A stretch of 64,000 nucleotides of DNA from Luteimonas chenhongjianii (lineage in GTDB: Bacteria > Pseudomonadota > Gammaproteobacteria > Xanthomonadales > Xanthomonadaceae): positions 806,001-870,000 of the forward strand of contig NZ_CP023406.1 of NCBI RefSeq assembly GCF_002327105.1. Reading direction: 5' to 3'. Within the stretch, counting starts at the first letter, position 1; every line of letters starts with the position of its first letter. The position numbers were made by a program, and so were the translations under genes. The notes below the pieces were generated by a model. That model saw only the letters and a list, made by a program, of their open reading frames with translations, made no database searches and had not been told where the DNA came from. Shown one piece after another: positions 28,880 to 42,404 of this stretch.

Positions 28880-30019
28880 GTGACTCCCGCCGACGCCGCG
28901 CTGCGCGCCATCGGCTGGCCATTCGACGGGGCGCCTTCGGGCGCATGGGCGCAGGTGATGGAAGCCCATCCGCAGGCGCTGCCGATGCGCGTGGTCGAAC
29001 AGCACCGCTCGGGGTATCTGGTCGCCGGCGCGCCGGGCGAGGCGATCCCGGTCGAGTCGCTGCCCGAGTGGCTGCGCCGGAGCGGATATCGCAAGGGCAC
29101 GATCGCGCCGGAAGACCGCGCCGCGGTCGGTGACTGGGTGCTGGTCGAGGACGGCAAGCGCATCGTCGCGATGCTGCCCCGGCGCAGTGCGATCAAGCGC
29201 GCGGCGGCCGGCGAGCACTACAAGCAGCAGCTGATCGCCGCCAACATCGACACCGTGCTCGTCGTCTGCGGACTGGACGCGGATTTCAATCCGCGGCGCA
29301 TCGAGCGCTACCTGCTGCTGGTGCAGGGCGGCGGCACCCCGGTGATCGTGCTGACCAAGGCGGACAAGCCCGAGGCCGACATCGCTGCGGCGGTCGAGGC
29401 GCTGACCGAGATCGCGGGGCTGGGTGTTGCGGTGGTGCCGGTCAACGCGCGCGATCCCCGCAGCGTCGAGGGCCTGCATCGCTGGCTCCGGCCCGGCATG
29501 ACCGCGGTGCTGGTGGGCAGTTCCGGCGCCGGCAAATCGACGTTGACCAACAGCCTGCTCGGCACCGAACGGATGAAGACCGCGGCGGTGCGCGAGACCG
29601 ACGACCGCGGTCGCCACACCACGACCTATCGCGCGCTGATCCCGCTGCCATCGGGCGCCTGCCTGATCGACACGCCCGGCATGCGCGAACTCAAGCCGAC
29701 CGGCGAGGAAGACCTTGCCGAAGGCGGGTTCGCCGATGTCGAGGCGATCGCCGCGCAATGCCGGTTCCGCGACTGCACGCATGGCAGCGAACCGGGCTGC
29801 GCGATCCATGCAGCGGTGGAAGCGGGCATCCTCGAACCGCGCCGGGTCGGCAACTACCTCAAGCTGCGCGACGAACTCGCCGGCGCCGCCGGCCAGCTGG
29901 CGACCCGCCTGGCGCAGAAGGCCGAGACCCGCCCCGCGGGCAAGCCGGCCCCCAAGAGCGGGGGGCGTCCCGGAGTGAAGCCGGCGAAGCGCGGGTCCGA
30001 CTGGACCCGGGACGAGTAA
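28880..30019 (+). CDS. rsgA: Ribosome small-subunit-dependent GTPase RsgA (YjeQ)
   Basis: A circularly permuted GTPase of 379 residues that checks late 30S subunit maturation. Domain order is an N-terminal OB-fold, then G4 VIVLTKADK, G5, P-loop GSSGAGKST (about residues 213-221), a G2 region with RGRHTTT and G3 DTPGMRE, and a C-terminal zinc knuckle (CRFRDCTHGSEPGCAI). The tail is basic and Lys/Pro/Gly-rich. The GTG at 28880 is chosen (VTPADAALRAIGWPF); an open frame to 28778 exists but passes through the promoter. It diverges from alaA. Confidence 0.94.
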   Translation: MTPADAALRAIGWPFDGAPSGAWAQVMEAHPQALPMRVVEQHRSGYLVAGAPGEAIPVESLPEWLRRSGYRKGTIAPEDRAAVGDWVLVEDGKRIVAMLPRRSAIKRAAAGEHYKQQLIAANIDTVLVVCGLDADFNPRRIERYLLLVQGGGTPVIVLTKADKPEADIAAAVEALTEIAGLGVAVVPVNARDPRSVEGLHRWLRPGMTAVLVGSSGAGKSTLTNSLLGTERMKTAAVRETDDRGRHTTTYRALIPLPSGACLIDTPGMRELKPTGEEDLAEGGFADVEAIAAQCRFRDCTHGSEPGCAIHAAVEAGILEPRRVGNYLKLRDELAGAAGQLATRLAQKAETRPAGKPAPKSGGRPGVKPAKRGSDWTRDE

Positions 30020-30065
30020 GCCGCGCGCTGGGATTGCGTGGGATCGGCCTTCGCAGCGCCGGTCG

Positions 30066-30575
30066 CCCTCACCCCAACCCCTCTCCCAGAGGGAGAGGGG
30101 CTCCGGCGCCCCGAGCCGCCGCTCCGCGCTCAAAGCCCCTCTCCCCCCGGGAGAGGGGTTGGGGTGAGGGCCGACGCTCGCGCCGACCCCAGCCCGCGCA
30201 GCCCCGACAACACAGCCGCCCGAGCCGCCGCTCCGCGCTCAAAGCCCTCTCCCCCCCGGGAGAGGGGTTGGGGTGAGGGCCGACGCTCGCGCCGACCCCA
30301 GCCCGCGCAGCCCCGACAACACAGCCACCCGAGCCGCCGCTCCGCGCTCAAAGCCCCTCCCCCCCCGGGAGAGGGGTTGGGGTGAGGGCCGACCTCGCCC
30401 CGATGCCAAGTCCGCGCAGCCTCGGCCGCGCAGCCTCGGCCGCGCAGCCCGCCCCGCGCTCAAAGCCCCTCTCCCTCCGGGAGAGGGGTTGGGGTGAGGG
30501 CCGACGCCCGCGCCAATCCCAGGTCCACGCCCAATCTGCGCTCAAAGCCCCTCTCCAACGGGCGGGGGAGTGAGA
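30066..30575. repeat. Array of 35-bp palindromic repeats, cluster 1
   Basis: Six units: one inverted at 30066-30102; direct at 30136-30170, 30244-30278, 30354-30388 and 30466-30500; and one decayed at 30548-30575. Each has CCCCTCTCCC / GGGAGAGGGG arms and the tail TTGGGGTGAGGG. The second and third units belong to a 109-bp tandem duplication (30121-30229, 30230-30338) that includes the spacer. The array fills the 650-base gap between rsgA and the QEGLA gene; no gene is seen in it. Confidence 0.9.
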
Positions 30576-30670
30576 GCAGCCCCCGAAACTGCGCCCGATG
30601 CACAACGCTGCCGACGCCCACTGGCGCTCCCGATCGGCTAGCGTGACCGCATCGTCCACCGGAGGCGCGA

Positions 30671-31897
30671 ATGCCCCACGCCATCGCCCACCACGCCGTC
30701 CTCGATGCGCGCATGGTCGCGGCCACTCGCGGGCTGCGGCTGCTGAGTCTGGCGAGCTGGCCGGCGCAGACCCAGCAGGCGTTCCTCGGTGCGCTCGCCG
30801 CCGGGCGGCGGGCGATGCCGGTGGTGCGCTACCCCGCGCTCGACTTCTCCGATGCCCGGCGCGAGCTGGACGCCATTGCCGCGGCCGCCGATCGCGACCA
30901 CCCGCTGGGCGCCTACATCGCCGAATCGGCGCAGGTCTGGACCATCACCGCGCAGCTGCTCGAATCGCTCGGTTCCGACAGGGCATGTGGCCATGCGATC
31001 GCCCTGTACGGCCGCCCGGACGTGGACCTGCCCGGGAGCACGCTGACCACCCGCGACGCGGCGGGCCACTTCATCCGGATCGCCAACGAGCTCGACCCCC
31101 GCCTGCTCGCCGCCGCCGAGCGGCCGACCCTCGATGCGTCCACCCTGCAGGCGCAGCTGCAGAACGATCTCGACGCCTATTTCGGCGGGCGCGTCATCAC
31201 GGTCGAACTCGACCCGGAAATGATCGCCAAGGCCGCGGCCGGCGCCTACCGGCTGCGGCTGCGCAGCGACGCACGCTATTCGATCCACGACCGCGAGCAG
31301 CTGCTGCAGCACGAAGCGTTCGTGCATTCGCTGACCGCGCTCAACGGCCGCGAACAGTCAGTGCTGCCGAGCATGGCGATGTCGTCGCCGCGCACCACCT
31401 GCACCCAGGAAGGCCTGGCGGTGTTCGCCGAGCAGATCACCGGCAGCATCGACATCGACCGCATGAAGCGCGTGAGCCTGCGCATCGAGGCGATCGCGCT
31501 CGCGCTGGCGGGCGCCGATTTCCTGCAGGTGTTCGATTATTTCCGCGACGAAGGCCAGGCGACGAACGAGAGCTTCGCATCCGCGCAGCGCGTGTTCCGC
31601 GGGGTGCCGCTGACCGGCGGCCATGCCTTCACCAAGGACGCGGTCTATCTGCGCGGCCTGATCGAGGTGCATACCTTCTTCCGCCAGTCGCTGGCGCGGC
31701 GGAAGTTGCCGCTGTGCCGGCAGTTGTTCGCCGGCAAGATGACCCTCGACGATGTCGTCCGGCTGTCGCCGCTGTTCGAGGCCGGCACGCTGGCGCCGCC
31801 GCGCTGGCTGCCACCGTGGCTGGAGCGCGCCGGTGGCCTGGCCGGGATGCTGGCTTTCTCGCTGTTCGCCAACCGGATCCGGCTCGACAAGCTGTAG
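30671..31897 (+). CDS. QEGLA-motif protein (DUF1704 family)
   Basis: A 408-residue cytoplasmic protein of the family described as flavohaemoglobin expression-modulating QEGLA motif proteins. The diagnostic TTCTQEGLAVFAEQITGS is present, together with EAFVHSLTALNGREQ and the C-terminal LRGLIEVHTFFRQSL. In related proteins the QEG(L/I)A motif is part of a putative metallopeptidase-like site (tyrosine carboxypeptidase fold). The biochemical activity in bacteria is unknown. Upstream is the repeat array; no operon partner is visible. Confidence 0.85.
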   Translation: MPHAIAHHAVLDARMVAATRGLRLLSLASWPAQTQQAFLGALAAGRRAMPVVRYPALDFSDARRELDAIAAAADRDHPLGAYIAESAQVWTITAQLLESLGSDRACGHAIALYGRPDVDLPGSTLTTRDAAGHFIRIANELDPRLLAAAERPTLDASTLQAQLQNDLDAYFGGRVITVELDPEMIAKAAAGAYRLRLRSDARYSIHDREQLLQHEAFVHSLTALNGREQSVLPSMAMSSPRTTCTQEGLAVFAEQITGSIDIDRMKRVSLRIEAIALALAGADFLQVFDYFRDEGQATNESFASAQRVFRGVPLTGGHAFTKDAVYLRGLIEVHTFFRQSLARRKLPLCRQLFAGKMTLDDVVRLSPLFEAGTLAPPRWLPPWLERAGGLAGMLAFSLFANRIRLDKL

Positions 31898-32048
31898 CCG
31901 GCCGCCGCGCGACTGCCTGCGAGGGCGTCGCAATACGCGCTGCGATGCACACGGTCGCCGGCCTGCATAGGACGCCGGCGGCAAGGGACCCGCGCGCGAG
32001 AAGGTTAGAATCGCCTTCGCATTCTTCTTTCCGAGCAGACCCAAGCCG

Positions 32049-34334
<2,286 letters not shown>

Positions 34335-34430
34335 GCGGCCTTGGCCGCGCCATGAGTGTTCTGGCGCGGTGACTCGCACGTTCTGGTGGCCGAGCAGCAG
34401 CCCGCGCGAGTCGGCATCGCCTCGGCGGCT

Positions 34431-35070
34431 GCCCTCACCCCCACCCCTCTCCCAAAGGGAGAGGGGCTCGGCGCGGCGCGCGGCGCGGGTGGCTCAGCGA
34501 CACGGACTTGAAGCCCATCGCCTCTCGCCCCGCGTCCGGCCCCCCCGATTCTCAAGCCCCTATCCCCCGGGAGAGGGGTGAGGGGTGAGGGCACCCGCCC
34601 ACGCAGCGTCCGGCCCCCGCAACTCTCAAGCCCCTCTCCCCCCGGGAGAGGGGTTGGGGTGAGGGCAGCCCCCGGCGCAGCGTCCGGTCCCTCGCGAATC
34701 TCAAGCCCCTCTCCCCCCGGGAGAGGGGTTGGGGTGAGGGCAGCCCCCCGGCGCAACGTCCGGCCTCGCAACTCTCAAGCCCCTCTCCCCCCGGGAGAGG
34801 GGTTGGGGTGAGGGCCGCCCCCGGCGCAGCGTCCGGCCTCGCAACTCTCAAGCCCCTCTCCCTCCGGGAGAGGGGTTGGGGTGAGGGCAGCCCCGGCGCA
34901 GCGTCCGGCCCCCCGGACTCTCAAGCCCCTCTCCCAAAGGGAGAGGGGCTCTGCGCGGCGCGGCGCGGGCGGCTCAGCGACGCGGACTTGAAGCCCATCG
35001 CCTCTCGCCCCGCGTCCGGCCCCCGCAACTCTCAAGCCCCTCTCCCCCGGGAGAGGGGTTGGGGTGAGGG
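34431..35070. repeat. Array of 35-bp palindromic repeats, cluster 2
   Basis: Eight units begin near 34431 (inverted), 34556, 34630, 34705, 34779, 34852, 34926 (arms only) and 35036. The five from 34630 to 34926 recur every 73-75 bases with spacers of about 38 that are themselves related (GGCGCAGCGTCCGGC is common to most). A longer segment of about 83 bases following the first unit (34459-34545) recurs at 34941-35022. The array occupies the gap from maeB to the response regulator at 35277, which contains no gene that I can see. Confidence 0.9.
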
Positions 35071-35276
35071 CAGCGCCCGGCGCCGCAAAGCTCACACTCC
35101 CGTGCCGCCGGAGCAGGGCCGGGAGGCCCAACCAGGCAGCACGCGCGCGGATGCGCCCCGTGGGGGATGCCAAAGACAGATGCTGCAGGCGCCATCGGCC
35201 GCAGCCGACCCGCTGCAATGCAACGAAGCATCCAGCCAACTCCGGCACGCGCACGCGCCGTTCCACGAATCTCGCG

Positions 35277-35648
35277 CTATGCGGCCATCAGCCGCCGCAC
35301 GATGTCCGGCAGCAGCGTCAGCTCGTCCTTGAACACCAGGGCGTCGCCGACCGGGAGTTCTTCACCCGGCACGCCGATCGCCGAGCCGGTGAGGAACACC
35401 ACCGGCACATCCGGCAGGGCCGTGCGCGCCATCGCCATGGCCTGGGCGCCGGAGAATCCGGGCAGGTTGACGTCCGAGAGCACCAGCTGCGGCCGGAATT
35501 CGCGCAGCAGGTCGGCCAGGCCGGCTTCGCCGTAAGCGCGCCGGCACTCCACGTCCATGCCCGCATCGTGCAGAGCGAGTTCGGTGAGCTCGGCGTCGTC
35601 GGGCGAGTCGTCGACGATCAATACCCGCAGCGGCGCCGGCCCTTGCAT
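35277..35648 (-). CDS. Receiver-only response regulator
   Basis: A 123-residue CheY-like receiver with acidic pocket VDDSPDD, phospho-acceptor LVLSDVNLPGF, LTGS (Thr) and a C-terminal KDE in place of the usual K-P pair (VFKDEL). There is no output domain, so it must act through protein contacts or a phosphorelay. Its ATG overlaps the TGA of the upstream receiver gene (TGATG; a GTG lies immediately before). It is third in a kinase-receiver-receiver operon. Confidence 0.85.
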   Translation of the reverse strand: MQGPAPLRVLIVDDSPDDAELTELALHDAGMDVECRRAYGEAGLADLLREFRPQLVLSDVNLPGFSGAQAMAMARTALPDVPVVFLTGSAIGVPGEELPVGDALVFKDELTLLPDIVRRLMAA

Positions 35649-36088
35649 CACTCTTCGACGGGCGTTTCGTTGAGCACGGCCCAGAACTTGCCAAGCGTGC
35701 GCACCGCGTCGAAGAACTGGTCCACATCCACCGGCTTGACCACGTAGGCGTTGACGCCGAGGTCCCAGCTGCGCGCCAGGTCGCTCTCTTCGCGCGACGA
35801 GGACAGGATCACCACCGGGATGTGCTGCAGCGACTCGTGTTCGCGCAGCTGCTTGAGCACTTCCAGGCCGTCCATGCGCGGCATCTTGATGTCGAGCAGC
35901 AGCACCGCGGGATCGCCATTCTTGCGGCCTTCGAACTTGCCCCGGCGCAGCAGGTAGTCCAGCGCGTCCACGCCGTCCTCGACGTGCACGATCGGATTGG
36001 CCAGATGCGCCTCGCGCAGGGCATCGATCGCCATCTCGGCATCGTGCGGGCTGTCCTCGGCGAGGAGGATGGTGCGGATTTCGCTCAT
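35648..36088 (-). CDS. Receiver-only response regulator, Rcp1-like
   Basis: A 146-residue single-domain regulator with AEDSPHDAEMAIDAL, phospho-acceptor LLLDIKMPRMDGLEVL, VILSSSREESDL and VVKPVDVDQF. The sequence type is that of Rcp1, the partner of cyanobacterial phytochrome kinases, also common next to CHASE/PAS kinases in proteobacteria. The start overlaps the kinase stop by four bases (ATGA at 36085-36088). Short C-terminal extension AVLNETPVEE. No DNA-binding domain. Confidence 0.88.
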   Translation of the reverse strand: MSEIRTILLAEDSPHDAEMAIDALREAHLANPIVHVEDGVDALDYLLRRGKFEGRKNGDPAVLLLDIKMPRMDGLEVLKQLREHESLQHIPVVILSSSREESDLARSWDLGVNAYVVKPVDVDQFFDAVRTLGKFWAVLNETPVEE

Positions 36089-37902
36089 GTCAGGATTTTT
36101 CCGGGTTTGGAAGAGACGCCGGCGTCATGCGCGGACGCAGGCAGGGTGAAGTGGAACGTGGCGCCCTGGCCCACGGCGGATTCGGCCCAGATACGGCCGC
36201 CATGGCGTCCCAGAACGCGCCGCACGCTGGCCAGGCCCACACCGGTGCCGGGGAACTCGGTGGCCGAGTGCAGGCGCTGGAACACGCCGAACAGCTTGCC
36301 GGCGTACTGCATGTCGAAGCCGGCGCCGTTGTCGCGGATCAGGAACTCGTAGCCGCCCTCATCGAGACGCTTGCACTCCACCTGGATGCGCGCCGGCTCG
36401 ACGCCGCTGCTGTACTTGACCGCATTCCCCAGCAGGTTGAGCCACACCTGGCGCAGCATGTTCTCGTCGCCGACGACGATCGGCAGCGGCGCCACCGACC
36501 ATTCGATGCGGTGCTGGGGATTCTCGGCGTGCGCGTTGCTGTCGAGCATCGCGCGGGTGTCGGCGACCATCGACTGCAGGTCCACGCTCTGCAGGCGCAT
36601 GGCGTTGCGGCCCAGGCGCGAATACACCAGAAGATCGTCGATCAGCGCGGACATGCGCTTGGCCGAGGAGCCGATGACGCCCAGGTAGTGCCGGGTCTTG
36701 TCGTCCGCCTGGTCGCCCAGGTGCCGGCCCAGCTTGTCGGCGAACCCGGCGATATGGCGCAGCGGCGCGCGCAGGTCGTGGGAGACCGAGTAGCTGAAGG
36801 CCTCCAGCTCGCGGTTCACGTCCGAAACCTGCTCCACCTTGCCTTCCAACTGGCGGTTGAGCTCGCGGATCTGGCGTTCGCTGATGGTCTGGGCGGTGAT
36901 GTCGGACGCGGTGATCAGGGCCACCGCATCGTCGCGGTCGGGCAGCGGCATGCGCCGCGCGTTGAGCAGCATGGTGCGCTCCGCACCGTCGACGGTGGGC
37001 TGGGTGAGCCGGTAGTCCCACAGCTCGCGGCCGCGTGCCAGCACGTCATGCAGTCGGCGCAGGGTGTCGGCGTCGTTCCACGCGCCATCGCCGATGTCGG
37101 CCAGCTTGCGTCCGCGGACCTGCTCGTCCACCGCGTAGAGCTCGGAGAACGCGGCGTTGTGCATCACCACGCGCTGCTCGGCATCGATCAGCACGATCGG
37201 CTCGCGCACGCTGTCGAGCACCGCCGCCGCCCGGCCACTGGCCTGGCTGGCCTGGCGTTCGGCCTCCACGCGCCCCGACTGCTGGCGCACCGCGAAATAG
37301 CCGGTTCCCAGCAGCAGCAGCAACTGCACGATCATCGCCGTCCAGCTGGCGAGAGTGGCCTGCTGCGAGGCGCGGGCGGCCGCGTTCTGGCGCTCCGCGA
37401 GCAGCGTTTCCTCCGCCTCGATGATCTCCTGCACCTGCTGCTGGATCGTATTGAGCATGATCATGTCGTCGATCTGGCGGTTGGTGGCCGCCGGACCCGC
37501 GCGCAGCACCGCGTCGATCCGCTCCAGCCGCTGCTCCAGCGCGCTGCGCAGCGCGCCCAGGCGCACCTGCTGCGCCGGATTGTCGCGAGTCAGCTCTACC
37601 ACGAGATCGAGGTTGGGCATCACCCGGTCGCGGGACTCCTCGATGCGCCGGGTGAGGATGGGGGTGTCGATCCCCCGGCTGCGGGCAACGGCTGCGCCTT
37701 CCAGGCTGCGTGCATCCGCCGCCACCCAGTGGATCAGGGTCTCGACCTCGCGGGTGTGCACCACGTCGGCCGTGGCTTGCTCGGCTTCTCGGGTGGCGGC
37801 GCGGATGATCAGGAACGGGCCGATCACGATCAACGCGACCAGCAGCCCGAGCACGGGCATGCGCCAGCGGCTGAAAGGCAGGAGCACAGCGGAGTTCGGC
37901 AT
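36085..37902 (-). CDS. CHASE3/PAS sensor histidine kinase
   Basis: A 605-residue membrane kinase. The first helix (PVLGLLVALIVIGPFLIIRAA) and second helix (SWTAMIVQLLLLLGTGYFAV) flank an extracytoplasmic helical CHASE3-type sensor of about 150 residues. A PAS domain follows (VLDSVREPIVLIDAEQRVVMHN), then the HisKA H-box SHDLRAPLRHIAGFADKLG and an HWE-free HATPase with NAVKYSSG and GTGVGLASVRR. This architecture with RLxxIxGF-type H-box is shared with phytochrome-like kinases that signal to Rcp1-type receivers, which are the next genes. The start at 37902 (MPNSAVLLPFSRW) is preferred to one 21 codons upstream. The signal is unknown. Confidence 0.88.
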   Translation of the reverse strand: MPNSAVLLPFSRWRMPVLGLLVALIVIGPFLIIRAATREAEQATADVVHTREVETLIHWVAADARSLEGAAVARSRGIDTPILTRRIEESRDRVMPNLDLVVELTRDNPAQQVRLGALRSALEQRLERIDAVLRAGPAATNRQIDDMIMLNTIQQQVQEIIEAEETLLAERQNAAARASQQATLASWTAMIVQLLLLLGTGYFAVRQQSGRVEAERQASQASGRAAAVLDSVREPIVLIDAEQRVVMHNAAFSELYAVDEQVRGRKLADIGDGAWNDADTLRRLHDVLARGRELWDYRLTQPTVDGAERTMLLNARRMPLPDRDDAVALITASDITAQTISERQIRELNRQLEGKVEQVSDVNRELEAFSYSVSHDLRAPLRHIAGFADKLGRHLGDQADDKTRHYLGVIGSSAKRMSALIDDLLVYSRLGRNAMRLQSVDLQSMVADTRAMLDSNAHAENPQHRIEWSVAPLPIVVGDENMLRQVWLNLLGNAVKYSSGVEPARIQVECKRLDEGGYEFLIRDNGAGFDMQYAGKLFGVFQRLHSATEFPGTGVGLASVRRVLGRHGGRIWAESAVGQGATFHFTLPASAHDAGVSSKPGKILT

Positions 37903-38038
37903 CGGCAGTTGGACTCGGACGCGGGCGTCAGGGCGCGCAATGATGCCGCATGTTCCCCTGAACACGGGATCATGCCGAGGCCCGGCACGCCTGGCAATCC
38001 ACCGTGCGCCCCCGTCGGGTACCCGGTGTCAGCTTTGT

Positions 38039-38044
38039 TAGAAT
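38039..38044 (+). promoter_or_regulatory. Probable -10 box of aceE
   Basis: TAGAAT, preceded by TTTGT, lies 56 bases before the aceE ATG in the divergent region shared with the histidine kinase. Same hexamer as before maeB and rsgA. Confidence 0.4.
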
Positions 38045-38100
38045 CGGGGGTCCGATCGACCCCCATACACCGCGGCCAAGCGTGCCGCGCCGGAGCGCAC

Positions 38101-40791
<2,691 letters not shown>

Positions 40792-40814
40792 CGCGGATAC
40801 GAACTTGAAGCTAA

Positions 40815-40850
40815 ACAAGAAGGCGGCCATGGGCCGCCTTCTTGTTTTTT
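40815..40850 (+). terminator. Rho-independent terminator of aceE
   Basis: A perfect 14-bp stem (ACAAGAAGGCGGCC / GGCCGCCTTCTTGT) with an ATG triloop is followed by a T-run to 40850. The strongest terminator in the window. The left edge of the A+T-rich island begins within about 100 bases of it. Confidence 0.93.
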
Positions 40851-40955
40851 GGGGCTATCAGACAAGCTCAGTAGCTCCCTGAAGTGGCGCCTGTGCTCGG
40901 CGCCCGCCACTAAAACCGTGTTACATCGGCAAGACGTGACCGAACTGGAGTAGAA

Positions 40956-42404
40956 ATGCCTACAAGGACTGAACGCGGCGGGCCATTCCCTACCACCGTA
41001 AGCGCGGCGCCAAACAAAGATTTCTTCGTTCACATGCTCGTCCGAGACATCGAATTGGGCGACGCGATCCTCGATCTCTTAGACAACTGCGTCGATGGGA
41101 TCGTCAGGAGTGTTGGCGAAAGCCTGAAGAAAGATAAGCCTTACGCTAAGTATTACGCCGAAATTACTCTTTCGCCCAAAAAGTTCGAGATCCGTGACAA
41201 CTGCGGCGGCATACCGCTGGAGTTGGCAAAAACCAAGGCATTCCACATGGGGCGGCCCCCAGAGCATCGAGAAGATGCTGCTACCGTCGGAATGTATGGA
41301 ATAGGCATGAAAAGGGCGATCTTTAAGATCGGCCAGCGATGCGAAGTAATGTCAAAGAACAAAAATGACGCCTTTGAAGTTGAGATAACTAAGAAATGGC
41401 TTTCAGAGGCAGAAAACTGGGATCTTCCCATTCGTCGCCTTGACCCGAATGAGGTGACGATCGATGGAACCACCATCAGCATCGATGATCTAAAGCCTGA
41501 AGTGGCTAGGAAGTTTGACGAGAGCAAGGATGCGTTTGTAAGCGACTTCAGGACATTTGTGTCTCAGCATTACGCCCTGATCTTGCAAAAAGGTTTTCGC
41601 GTCAAAGTGAACGGGGTCAAGGTGGATCCAGTTTCCTTCGAGCTCCTGGGTGCTCCGTCTGTGCTAACCAAGAAAAGCGGGCCAAGACTGACGCCGTATC
41701 TTTTTCAAGGTGACATAGGAGGCGTCGACGTAACTGTGGCTGTAGGCCTCTATAGAAGGCTTCCAGACGAAGATGAAGTCGAGGCTGAGAAGGAGGAGAG
41801 GGCTAGTAAGGATGATGCCGGCTGGACAATTGTTTGTAACGACAGAATCGTCATTTACAAAGATAAAAGCAGGCTAACGGGATGGGGCGAAGCGGGTGTG
41901 CCGAGCTATCACGGTCAATTTATTGCAATTACCGGGATAGTAATTCTACATTCGAAGGACCTCTGGAAGCTCCCTCTCACAACGACAAAACGTGGAATAG
42001 ATCAGTCATCAGACACATACGCGATAGTCAAGGACTATATGCGTGAGGGGACTAAATATTTCACTAAGTTCACTAACAAGTGGAAAAAATTCCCGGACGA
42101 AGTGAAGAAAATATATAAGTCTTCGGAGTTGATGCCTCTTGACTCGATAATTGAGAGCATTCCGCCTTCTGCGAGGACTGTGGTTCGCGCTACTTCCAAA
42201 GGCGTCAATTCAGCTACTCGTTACGCTCCTGATTTGCCCCAGCCTGTAGCTGGGAGTCTAGATGCGCGAGTTTCATTCGTTAGACCTAAGTCCTCTATTT
42301 CTATTCTCGGAGAAGCGTTGTTCGACGATCCCGATGCGAAGCCTGCGGACGTGGGGGCTGCCTGCTTTGATCGTGTTCTTAGAGATATCGAGGATGTGAA
42401 ATGA
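40956..42404 (+). CDS. GHKL-fold ATPase (MORC/MutL/Hsp90-like), defence island
   Basis: A 482-residue protein with the Bergerat ATP-binding fold. The N-box is ILDLLDNCVDG (metal-binding Asn44), G1 is EIRDNCGGIP (Asp81, Gly84-85), and G2 is VGMYGIGMKRA (111-121); a transducer-like second domain with a basic loop LTTTKRGIDQ follows, as in MORC and MutL. It is preceded by GGAG seven bases before the ATG and overlaps the next gene by four bases. Codon use and base composition are A+T-richer than neighbours, so transfer is likely. GHKL ATPases of this kind are known companions of restriction-modification genes, where they may drive DNA translocation or looping. Exact function unknown. Confidence 0.85.
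   Translation: MPTRTERGGPFPTTVSAAPNKDFFVHMLVRDIELGDAILDLLDNCVDGIVRSVGESLKKDKPYAKYYAEITLSPKKFEIRDNCGGIPLELAKTKAFHMGRPPEHREDAATVGMYGIGMKRAIFKIGQRCEVMSKNKNDAFEVEITKKWLSEAENWDLPIRRLDPNEVTIDGTTISIDDLKPEVARKFDESKDAFVSDFRTFVSQHYALILQKGFRVKVNGVKVDPVSFELLGAPSVLTKKSGPRLTPYLFQGDIGGVDVTVAVGLYRRLPDEDEVEAEKEERASKDDAGWTIVCNDRIVIYKDKSRLTGWGEAGVPSYHGQFIAITGIVILHSKDLWKLPLTTTKRGIDQSSDTYAIVKDYMREGTKYFTKFTNKWKKFPDEVKKIYKSSELMPLDSIIESIPPSARTVVRATSKGVNSATRYAPDLPQPVAGSLDARVSFVRPKSSISILGEALFDDPDAKPADVGAACFDRVLRDIEDVK

Noticed and set aside
34556..35070. Regular 35-bp repeats with spacers of about 38 bp look like a CRISPR array.
   Set aside because: The spacers are similar to one another and to flanking sequence, orientation changes, repeats also occur singly at distant sites, and no cas gene is present. 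It is a REP-like tandem array.
40859..40955. A tRNA or attachment site at the left island edge, next to the aceE terminator.
   Set aside because: No tRNA fold and no direct repeat matching the right edge could be found by eye, and no integrase gene is present.
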